38,024 bases of DNA from Mesotaenium endlicherianum (lineage: Eukaryota; Streptophyta; Zygnematophyceae; Zygnematales; Mesotaeniaceae): contig WELA01012345.1 of assembly GCA_009602735.1 (NCBI GenBank), positions 752,463 through 790,486 on the forward strand, in the 5' to 3' direction. Positions 1 to 7,998 of the stretch are shown here, piece after piece (positions within the stretch are counted from its first letter, which is position 1; each line of letters begins with the position of its first letter). The position numbers and the translations under genes were made by a program. The notes beneath the pieces are model-generated. The model did no database searches, was not told the origin of the DNA, and worked only from the letters and a program-made list of their open reading frames with translations.

Positions 1-75
1 GGGGGGGGGGCAAGCTCTTCACTGCTGCCGCCTAGGATGCACGCATGCACGCGCGCACAAAGACACACACACACA

Positions 76-110
<35 letters not shown>

Positions 111-193
111 ACGCACGCACGTGCACACAAGTACGCACGCACAGGCAAACGCTCGCACAATCCCCTGCGTTCCCACCGGCACGCGGCACTCAC
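1..193 (-). other. Intron of the homeobox-type gene, running off the left edge
   Basis: Sequence after the GTGAGT donor. It is dominated by TG repeats (CA on the plus strand). The first ten bases are a G homopolymer, which may be a contig-end artefact. No coding signal is visible. Confidence 0.5.
62..108. repeat. (CA)n microsatellite
   Basis: Nearly pure CA dinucleotide run with one CT interruption, inside the intron next to the homeodomain exon. Confidence 0.9.
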
Positions 194-659
194 ATGCGAG
201 AGCGAGACGCTCCGGCTGAACGCCACCTCCAGCGCCTCCGTCTGCTCCTGGCCCATGACCTTTGTCTTCTTCTTGCCGCCCGCACCGCTGCCGCCGCCGC
301 CGCCGCTGCCGTCTTCTGCCGACGACATCCCCCCCCCGAGCGAGAGAGACGGGCCCGAGTCTAGGTCCATGTCATGAACGCTCATTCTACTCCCCCCCCC
401 GCCGCCGCCGCCGCTGCCTCCATGCGCGCCGCCAGCACCGCCGTGGGTGTTGGCGTGGACGCTGGTCCCGGCGGCGGCGACGGCGGCTGTGGGCCTGCTC
501 CCCTCCATGTCAGAGCGCGTGCGCTTGCTCGCGCCGCTTCCCGTGCTGTACGGGGACACGGGATTGGACGGCACCGAGTCCGTGTCCTCCTCATCCTCCG
601 AGCCCGAGCCTGCCAGGTGGCGCCCCGCCAGGCCCCCAACAGAAGCGGACGAATACGGA
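194..659 (-). CDS. Homeobox-type protein, exon with start of homeodomain (partial gene)
   Basis: This is the last exon of a minus-strand gene visible in the window. It runs from a pyrimidine-rich acceptor (CTTCTCACAG, ending at 660) to a perfect donor GTGAGT at 193-188. The frame gives an acidic stretch (SEDEEDTDS), a basic patch (KRTRS), glycine-rich linkers, a DLDSGPSLSLGG motif and then KKKTKVMGQEQTEALEVAF. The last part fits homeodomain positions 2-20, with the basic arm followed by Q12, L16, E17 and F20. The intron falls near homeodomain residue 28, so helices 2 and 3 and any leucine zipper lie off the left edge. The LSL motif next to a homeodomain is reminiscent of plant HD-Zip II repressors, but the class cannot be fixed without the rest. 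Expected role: a nuclear DNA-binding transcription factor. The exon needs a preceding phase-2 exon end, which the exon at 1269-1499 does not supply. Confidence 0.65.
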
Positions 660-1220
660 CTGTGAGAAGAAAATCACAAAGAGACGCCTTCGGGTCGCCC
701 CTCCCTGCTCCCCTTGCGGCCGAGAACACACACACACACGCACACACACACACACGATGCTCCCTCCGATACTTCTCCGGCACTCAGACGATGACAGCTG
801 GAGGCGACTCAAGGAAATGAGCCCCGCGGTAACGAGGGGTGCATCAGCGCGCCAGGTGGCAGAAGCACGCGTTGCCATAACAGGGCCTTCTCTGCAAGAA
901 GGTGATGGGACGGCCACGACTGATGCTGGCGTGCACGCCTGCACAAGCCTCCTATGAGTGAGCCCAGCTCCAATGAGAACCTGCAATTGGGGGCGCAGCT
1001 CCCTCCCTCCCACACATTGATGCACAGACTCTTATGTACATAAGAGCTTGACGCGTACATACACACAACCACAAGTGAAGCTCTGCCGAACGCGCGCACA
1101 CACACACACACATCATAGACACACACACGCACGCAGACGAAAAGAGGGAGAGAGAGAGAGAGCGAGAGCGTGAGAGAGCTGAGCACGGGCACGAGCATGA
1201 GCACAGAGAGAGAGAGAGAC

Positions 1221-1251
<31 letters not shown>

Positions 1252-1268
1252 ACCCTCCCCGCCGGTAC
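660..1268 (-). other. Intron interval(s) of the homeobox-type gene
   Basis: This interval separates the two candidate exons. It holds CA runs at 725-755 and 1094-1135 and GA runs at 1144-1170 and 1203-1252. On the minus strand the GA runs are CT tracts. The splice phases of the flanking exons do not match, so a short unrecognised exon (length 1 modulo 3) may lie here. No obvious candidate stands out. Confidence 0.4.
1094..1252. repeat. Compound CA / GA microsatellite
   Basis: CA-rich run (1094-1135), then GA-rich runs (1144-1170 and 1203-1252) with CAGAGAGAG interruptions. Low-complexity ORFs on both strands here come from the repeat. Confidence 0.9.
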
Positions 1269-1499
1269 CTGAGGGGTGCGAGAGGGAGGGCACGGGCTCG
1301 CTCATGTCCAGTTGCAGCGACAGCCGCAGCTCCGTCAGCTTCGACTGCCGCACTTCCGAGGGCGTGCGCACGTGCGGCGCCGCCCGCTTGCCGTCTGCCA
1401 GGTGGCGCTCCGAGGTCGTCAGCCCCAGGCCAAGGTTGAGGGACGTCGTCAACGCCGAAGCCCCCGCCACACTGTCGCCCCCCTTTGCCGTCCGGTCAT
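1269..1499 (-). CDS. Homeobox-type gene, internal exon with two LxLxL (EAR-like) motifs
   Basis: This candidate exon is 231 bp, with an acceptor after the TG-rich tract ending GTGTAG (1501-1500) and a donor CAG/GTACC at 1268. The frame starts after one base of a codon and ends with one base of a codon, so the exon is phase-symmetrical. It encodes SLNLGLGL and LRLSLQLDMSEP, two clustered LxLxL motifs typical of plant transcriptional repressors that recruit TOPLESS-type corepressors. The low-complexity repeats on either side are intronic in character. The strand, the GC-rich composition and the match with the LSL motif in the downstream exon support membership of the same gene. The same frame is also open through the upstream interval to 1794, so the exon could be longer or a further exon could lie there. 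Splice sites are called by eye. Confidence 0.45.
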
Positions 1500-1879
1500 C
1501 TACACGCACGCACGCACGCATGCACACATGTACACAGGTGAACAGAGGCACACTGGGGAACAGAGGGCCCACCAGGAGGACCGTCGGAGAGGAAGGGGTG
1601 TCCTCAGGGAAAAACCGTGCTACTGCCGACGCGCGTGTTTGCCGCAGGCTGGCCACGTGGCGCAGCGTATGAAGACGGCCGCCCGGCCCAGCCACTGGGG
1701 CCAGCTGGTGCAAGGGCGCACGGGCACAGGAAAGACAGGTGCAAGCCCAGCAGGCAACCGCGCTGGCCTGGCAGAGGGGCAGGGCAGGGCACAAGCACAG
1801 GGGAGGAGGTAGGGAAGGAGGGAGGAGGGAGGGGAGGGACGGCGGCGAAAGTGGGGGGGAATTAGGGGGGCCTGNCAGC

Positions 1880-2195
1880 TGGCGGAGAGCACGGTGGCCT
1901 TCGCCGCCCGGGGGGTGTTGCCGCCCGACGCAGGCGAGGTCATGCGCGAGTCACTCGAGCGTGCGGGGAAGCTTGACGGCGAATAGAAGGAGGGCGCGCT
2001 TAAGGAGGTGGGGAACACGGCCGCCGCCGCTCCTCCTCCTCCTCCCCCGCCCTGATTGGACAAGGCAAAGGACCATGCGGGCGGCGGGTTGACGCCCGGC
2101 CTGGCCTGCTCGCCGCCACCTGGCGCACCCCCCTCGGAGGAGACCGGGGACCTCCCTCCCTTGAGGGACGAGGGCGTGATGACGGTGGCCGCTCC
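1880..2195 (-). CDS. Homeobox-type gene, internal exon (Ser/Gly/Pro-rich; 3' end unresolved)
   Basis: The acceptor CATGTGTGAGCAG (ending 2196) opens a frame in phase 0, which matches the phase-0 end of the exon at 2724-3344. The product is low-complexity regulatory sequence: ITPSSLKGGRSP, a Gly/Ala run, and a Ser/Pro segment (SAPSFYSPSSFPARSSDSR). No domain is recognisable. The 3' boundary is not resolved. The frame runs into an ambiguous base at 1875 and I see no good donor near it. If the N is C, as the local repeated motif suggests, the minus codon is TGG and the frame continues. The listed low coordinate is therefore only the last part I trust. More exons could lie between 1500 and 1870. 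Confidence 0.4.
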
Positions 2196-2723
2196 CTGCT
2201 CACACATGCGCAAACGCGTGCGCGCGCGCGCAAGCAAGCGAGCGAGCGCAAAGCCAGGCCGCGGGTGTCAGCGCATGCCAGCTGGCGCCAAGGATACCGT
2301 GCAAGACGCCTGTCGCGACGGGGAACAGCCGGCAGCGCGAGAGACAGACGTGGCCAGGCAAGAGGGCGGGCGCAAGCTGGAGGCTTCCCTCTGACACCGC
2401 TGCAAGTGGGAATACATCAACAGTTTGACGTTCACACGCCAACGAGAGGAGAGAGAGAGAGAGAGAGTACCGGCATCCGCCCCTCCTCCCCCCCCCCATC
2501 CCCTCGGTGCAGCCGGGCTTGGATTCCCCACAATCCCCACCCCTGTTTCATAGCAGGCAGCTTCATGTGCGCCCCCACACAATGAGTATCCACGCGCGAG
2601 CTGTTCTCAGAGGATACTGAACGCAGGTGCACCTAGAGGAGAGGGGAGGGGAGGGGAGGGGAGACGAGGGGGAGACGAGGGGATGTGGAGGTGATGCCTC
2701 AACAGGGGGGCGGCGGTGCACAC
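2196..2723 (-). other. Putative first intron of the homeobox-type gene
   Basis: Bounded by the CAG/GTGTGC donor at 2723 and the GAGCAG acceptor at 2196, joining phase 0 to phase 0. It contains a GA run (2449-2466) and a GGGGA tract (2636-2680). No coding signal was found. Confidence 0.4.
2636..2680. repeat. GGGGA/GGGGAGAC simple repeat
   Basis: Tandem AGGGG units followed by two GAGACGAGGGG-like units. On the minus strand this is a pyrimidine tract inside the putative intron. Confidence 0.8.
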
Positions 2724-2728
2724 CTGGA

Positions 2729-2764
<36 letters not shown>

Positions 2765-3344
2765 GGTGCTGGGCGGCAGCCCCCTGGGACTGGCTGTGGC
2801 TGTGGCGCTGCTGCTGCTGCTGCTGCTGGGCCAGCATCTGCTGCTGCTGCTGCAGGTGATGCTGATGTGCCGACTGGTGATTGGCCTCCAGCTGGTGCAG
2901 GTGGAGGAGCTCCAGGAGCTGCTGGGCGCCGGGTATGCTCGCCACCTGGCGCTGCTGCTGCTGCTGCTCGCGCGCCTCCTTCTCCTTCTGCTGCTGCTGC
3001 TGCTGCTCGCGCTGCTGCTGGAGGGCGTGGTGAGCGACAGCCTGGCGGAGGGACGACGACTGCGACACCATCTGGGACTGCTGCTGCAGGGCCTGCAGCA
3101 GGAGAAACTGCTGCTCCTGCTCCTGCTGCTGCTGCTGCAACTCCGCCAAACTCTTCTTCTGCTGCTGCTGCGCCTGCCACGAGTGCTCCAAATGCTCCGA
3201 ATGCGCCGCCGAGTGTGCCGAATGCGCCGAAAGCGCCTGCTGCTGCTGCTGCTGCTGCTGGGCTTTGAGGGAGAGCTCCCGGAGAAACTGGAGCTCCGAC
3301 TGCAGGCGATCGTTCTGCTGCTCTTGCTGAAAGAGTGTCGCCAT
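2724..3344 (-). CDS. Homeobox-type gene, first coding exon: polyglutamine-rich N-terminus
   Basis: The ATG at 3344-3342 has a strong context (GCAGCCATGGCG). It opens 207 codons that end in phase 0 at a CAG/GTGTGC donor (2723). The protein begins MATLFQQEQQNDRLQSELQF, a short heptad-like segment with a Q/L pattern. Several CAG-encoded glutamine runs follow (near 2731-2760, 2810-2830, 2950-2970, 2992-3005, 3130-3140 and 3241-3260), mixed with His and Ser. Long Q/H-rich stretches are common in transcription-factor activation domains and can form condensates. The runs are nearly pure CAG codons, so their length is likely to vary between individuals. The leucine-rich frame on the opposite strand is only the shadow of the CTG complement. 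Assignment to the same gene as the homeodomain exon rests on strand, spacing and splice phase with the next exon. Confidence 0.5.
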
Positions 3345-3660
3345 GGCTGCCTGCCTGCCTGCCTGCCCGCCCGCCGCCGCGTGGCGTGTAGCGCGTTGCT
3401 TGTGGCCCTGCCCTGTTTCGTCCGAGTGGCAGCAGGGGAGGGGCTCTATGAGAGCTCAGAAGTTGCTAAATATTCCCTAGTCCATTCCCGTGCAGATTCG
3501 ACTGGCAATCTGCATGGGCAAACGCAGGAGAGGGAAGAGAGGGAGAAGGGAGGAGAGGGGGAAGGGGGGAGGGGGGAAAGGGGAGGGGAGCGTCTTAGAT
3601 GGCTGGACGACAACTGAGCACCTGACATGACATGCCAACACAGCACCTCCCATCCCCAAC

Positions 3661-3702
3661 AGGCAGGCTTATTCAGGCAGGTTTATTCAGCCGGACTTAT
3701 TC
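3661..3702. repeat. Three tandem 14-bp units
   Basis: Units AGGCAGGCTTATTC, AGGCAGGTTTATTC and AGCCGGACTTATTC lie head to tail. Confidence 0.85.
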
Positions 3703-5768
3703 TGGAAGGGTCGTTATGGTGGCTCCTTGACCCAGGCAATCAGGTTCCAGAATCTGATCATGAGAAATCTGGAAAATCTGCTAAAGACCTAGGAGGTCAC
3801 GTGAGATAGGGCAGCCTTTTAGTGCTAGAGTGCCAGCCCGCACATAGATGCGAGGGTCGCAGCCAGTCCCCCGTAAACCCTACAGAAGTAGGATTGGGGA
3901 CGTCAAGTAGGAGGGACACATATTTATTCCAAGTCCGCACATCCATGGCCATATCATGTCTCGTGCCCCCTTCCCACCATCATGCCCCTCTCCAATGCCC
4001 CAAAGTCGTCTTTATAGAAACATGTGCCAGGTAACCGAAAGCAAAGACATGTAGCACATCCAAACGTTCACACAGTCACGTTACCCTCGGACTGCGACCA
4101 GGTTAATGCACATATATCGAACAATATAGCATATGTGACATGCAACTTTTCCTAACAAGAATACGAATAGAAATATCTCTCCCACCTGACCTACTTGACC
4201 ACGCTGTACACCTGTCCACCAACGTAATCCCTGGGAGCTCGGTGGTATTACGCTTCAGATAATTTCAGAACTGAGGACCTGCTACAGTTCCGTGTTGCCA
4301 CAAAGAGATTTATGCAAGCATGAAAAGGAGAAAGCGAACTACAACAAAGAAGCAGAATGCTGATGTTGACTCTGCAGCCGTCTCAGTACGCGAAGGATAC
4401 CGATACTGATCAAACAAACAGAGGGCGGAGACCGTCCAGAGGAAAAAGTTCGAAAACCCCAAGCTCCGCAGCATGCCGGAAAGCGGAAGGCAGCTAGCGC
4501 CAGAACAAGTCGAGCTTTGACTCGTGCTCCGGATGCACGTAGTGCTGAAGGTTGCCATTTCGTCTTTAACGAGACAACTTGGAGCAGTTCCGAGCTACTC
4601 GAGCAAGTTGGAGCAACTTGACGACGTGAAACAGAAACTCGACTGTCATGCAACCCGACATGACGTGAAACTGTCTATTGGAAGTGAATGAGACAAGGAA
4701 AATGGGTCGCTTGGTCCGGAACATGATGGTCATTCCGGACCCCTCCTCTGACACGTTACGAAGGTAGAGTCAATCATGACAAAGTGTATCGGGTGGCACA
4801 GGAAAGGTGAGGCACAATTCTGTACATATCTGAAAAATCATTTGGCTATAGATTGTGCTAGACGGGGCTGGACCGGCTACATGCTCAATGTTCAAGACAG
4901 AGTTTGCCATCCACTTGGAGTCACTTGGACTGCAGGCGCATGACGACCAGAAAGGGTTGTCGACCCTTGACCGACTTTTGTAAAAGCAACAAAAACAAAT
5001 AAGCCGGCTATCAAAATGATGTCGTATATAGTCGTCTGAGAGTGTTATTTCATCAAGCATGTGCTCATTGCTTCAGCTCTTTGGCATTTTCTGTAAGCCG
5101 AGCTGCTTGCAGTCGTTTGCAGTTGCCCTTGACAAAACGATGTCGACTTTGGAGTGATTTGCAGTTAAATTGGAGCGTCCATTACGACCGCGTTTCAGCA
5201 AGTCTGTGGGCCGGTAACTGACGATGATGAACACACGTTGAGGACCTTGCTTGTAAGACTGCCATTTGGCGGCTACTGAACGACTATGTTCATTACTCTT
5301 CTGGACCGTTCTGGCTTTCGTTCAACTTGGTTACGCGTTTTCAATAAAGACAACCGGGTGCGTTTCACGCGGATATTTGCGAGTACCACTTTTGACTCCT
5401 TACAATATGCTTTGCAACATCAGCAGGCGGAGTCATTTGACAATCTCGGACGAGGACATTCGTGCCCATGCGCTTCGCGTCAAGTCACACATGGTCTCGC
5501 AGGGACCCCGTCTGGACCCCGTAGTAGTCGGAGGTCAACCAAGATTCGTCGTTGACTATAAGTTATGCCGACTATTATGCCTTTCGATCACGACAGCTAG
5601 TCTTCACATGACGGTGCCTCTTCTAACACACGGCCCCCAGTTTGTGTTCGTCACTAAGGCCCCCTTCACCTTCACATGAAGAGTTGTGGACGAAATGAGA
5701 AAGGGCTGGAGAGGGACCATGCACCTGCCACTTGACTTCTGGTCAATCAGAAGTCAAACCATTCCGTG

Positions 5769-5820
5769 CGACATGTTCGACATGTTCGACATGTTTGACA
5801 TGGATCGACATAGTTTGACA
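5769..5820. repeat. 9-bp tandem repeat (CGACATGTT)n
   Basis: Three perfect CGACATGTT units, then degenerate units (TGACATGGA, TCGACATAG, TTTGACA). No associated gene. Confidence 0.85.
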
Positions 5821-6724
5821 AGAAATTCATGGAGATGGAATTACGCCTTATAATTGTGGTCTACGCTTATGGGTTACCCTATTCTTGTCAAACATCGAAG
5901 TTTGACCTTAACGTAACATCTTTGGTGGAAGTGAACGCTCATGGCCGTTGGCCTACATAGGGGCATTTGAAGGAGAGCGGGTGAGGGCGCTTTGACATAG
6001 AGCCTTGAAATACAAAGAAAAAGCTGAAAGTGATGGCGTAGGGGTTGGGTGTTTGTCCATATTGTGGCTGGTCGCCATGGCTTTCAAATTCTTGTGAGAG
6101 AATTGTGCGAGGACGAGAAGAGAAGAGGGGAAGGCCGATTTTCAGCAAAGGTCGGCCCAACCCAAGCGAGCAAACTTTCCTCGCACATTGACTGCTCTGA
6201 TGTAGGGTTTGTGTGATGTAGGTTTTGTATGTGTAAACCATGGCAAGAATTTGCCTTGTTGATCATTTTGGATGTCAAATGTTGTTCACGTTGACATTGG
6301 CCGCCACTCCATTTCAATGTATATACTTCTTGCAATTGAAGCGCTTTGTGAGGGGAAGTTTGGGACCCCTCCAAAACATTTCCATTTGATTCAACCACGC
6401 CCCTATCCAACGACTAGTTTGTGGTTTTCAAGAAGGCACCCCCACGTCACTTTGTGAGGGATCATCTCATAATTAATCAAAGTAACTTTATGAATAATTA
6501 TGTCGTACTTTTGCGAAGTAGTCGAATTACGTTATGACGCTTTTTGCAATAGTATCTCAGTCGTTTTGCCAATCGACCGGGAATAAATCGGCACACGCGT
6601 GTGGCGAATAATTCAATGTGATGCAATCATTCATCAAATAATGTATGATAAATAGTATAACGTATTTTAGGTAATCGGGGAAAACGTCCCAAATACGCCT
6701 AAAAAGCTCAGATCGTTACATAGA

Positions 6725-6803
6725 CTCTATTGCCGCAAAGCCTGTTGACTTGTTTCGTACTGCTTATGACATTGATGCATGCCCGAGCTCTTAGCGCACG
6801 ACA
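6725..6803 (+). mobile_element. Terminal fragment of an F-family LTR
   Basis: The last roughly 80 bases up to ...TTAGCGCACGACA match the end of the F solo LTR (...CCTAGCGCACGACA, ending at 34460), with shared GCAAAGC and TGC blocks upstream. Immediately after the GACA end the integrase frame of element D begins. The rest of the F LTR is not recognisable to the left, so this is a truncated copy that probably inserted in D. Confidence 0.55.
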
Positions 6804-6996
6804 CTTGGAACAAAGGTCTCTACTACCGAGTCAGGCTCATGACAGTCTACTCGGTGGACACTTGGGGCAGGCCAAAAATGTTGGCAAACTGGCAAAATTT
6901 TACCATTGCGAAGGGTTACCTCGGGAGATCCTAAAATATGTTAAGTCCTGTGATCAGTGTCAAAAGAACAAGTCTAGACACACACCACCGGGGAGG
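6804..6996 (+). pseudogene. Element D integrase zinc-binding (HHCC) domain fragment
   Basis: The frame gives QAHDSLLGGHLGQAKNVGKL, then KSCDQCQKNKSRHTPPG, the H-H-C-C zinc-binding domain of a Ty3/gypsy integrase. It is closely similar to element C (HDSLLGGHLGQAK, KSCDQCRRNK). It breaks at 6996, where element A inserted. The domain helps integrase multimers bind the ends of the retrotransposon DNA. It is not functional here because the gene is interrupted. Confidence 0.85.
6992..6996. repeat. Left target-site duplication of element A (GGAGG)
   Basis: Pairs with GGGGG at 12895-12899, one mismatch. Restoring GGGGG gives the Gly-Gly-Leu-Leu reading expected from element C, so the left copy has probably mutated. 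Confidence 0.65.
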
Positions 6997-7255
6997 TGAA
7001 AGGGCAGAGTGCCCTAGTGGAAGCGTAGTAACTCACGAGGAAAGGAACTAGTTGCATTCATACTAAAGAGTGCAGCGGCATATCACTAAGAAAGCTTAGG
7101 ATAAATACTCAACATCTAGAGTAGCAAGAAACTGCTCACAAATGATGTAGGATGAAAGGCCTTATCATTACAAACCCGTAGAAATTTATAGAAGAGAAAA
7201 TTGATAAGAAACAACGAAGTTATGCCTATTTATAATTTCAGCCTAAGTGCTCCTC
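6997..7255 (-). repeat. Element A extra partial LTR segment
   Basis: This segment repeats the outer 259 bp of the LTR (TGAAAGGGCAGAGTGCCC to AGTGCTCCTC), directly next to a full LTR. It resembles the right LTR (12150-12894) more than its neighbour: both share GAGGAAAGGAACTAG, CATATCACTAAG and GGATAAATACTCAAC, which the segment after 7256 lacks. Confidence 0.85.
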
Positions 7256-7998
7256 TGAAAGGGGCATAGTGCCCTAGTGGAAGCGTAGTGACTCACGAGG
7301 AACAAAGCTAGTTGCAATCATACTCAAGAGTGCAGCGGCATATTGCTAAGAAAGCTTAGGAAAATTACTTGGCATTCTGAGTGGCAAGAAACTGCTCACA
7401 AATGATGTAGGATGAAAGGCCTTGTCATTACAAACCCGTGGAAATTTACAGAAGTGAAAACTGATAAGAAACAAAGAAGTTATGCCTATTTATAATTTTC
7501 TGCCTAAGTGCTCCTCTCCAGGAGGAAGCTACGGATTTTCCTAAGTGTTCGTCAAATCGTCCCTTCCAAAATATTCGTGAGTAAGCCAGATCAGTCTAAT
7601 CTGACGTGTCGGGCCGAATTGACGTCCACATACATGCATCGACATTACTAGAATATTCTATCTTAGACGCGCTAGGCTAAACCGAAACTTCTAGGTAAAT
7701 CGGCCTAGTCGGCACTCTGCGTCAGCCAAACTTACGTGAAGGTTCGAGTTCATTCTAACGGGCCTGATCGCTCGACGCTGTCGATCAATCCGACGGTTGC
7801 GCTCACCGCGAATTAAGGACGGTCGTCAACCGACCTCAAAACTAATTAAACTTCGGAAATCCATAATTTTCCAATACTTGACCAAATTCAATGAACTTTA
7901 TATCAAAATGACCACAAAAATGCACTCTATACTAATATACAATCAAAACATACTTTTATGGAACTCAAAAATACACTTTATAAATCTATGACCTTACA
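7256..7998 (-). repeat. Element A 3' LTR
   Basis: Full-length copy (743 bp) of the 745-bp LTR at 12150-12894. On the minus strand it begins TGTAAGGTCATAG right after the polypurine tract. Its outer quarter is diverged from the right LTR while the remainder is close. Confidence 0.9.

Larger units (their letters stand above)
3345..6724. other. Interval without a recognisable gene
   Basis: The first 250 bases are GC-rich. They include a purine-rich tract at about 3525-3590 (CT-rich on the minus strand), which could be the 5' UTR or promoter of the homeobox-type gene. The rest is of mixed composition and holds only short frames without family motifs. A weak frame at 5266-5679 has a hydrophobic start but no ATG. 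Two small tandem repeats occur, at 3661-3702 and 5769-5820. I see no tRNA, no retroelement protein motif and no convincing exon chain. Confidence 0.5.

Noticed and set aside
1..10. G homopolymer at the left end and C homopolymer at the right end as telomere-like ends
   Set aside because: Pure homopolymers are not telomere repeats; contig-end or polishing artefacts are more likely.
37..957. Long plus-strand frames with His/Thr/Arg or Arg/Pro repeats
   Set aside because: They are translations of CA repeats and GC-rich exon sequence opposite the homeobox exon.
2685..3617. 310-codon plus-strand leucine-rich frame
   Set aside because: It is the complement of the CAG-rich exon (CTG read as Leu) and has no other support.
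4320..4410. Small basic ORF MKRRKRTTTKKQ
   Set aside because: Only 29 codons with no conserved features; likely chance.
5266..5679. 137-codon frame with a hydrophobic, signal-like start
   Set aside because: Begins at TTG, has no ATG before the hydrophobic part, no family motif and no neighbouring exon.
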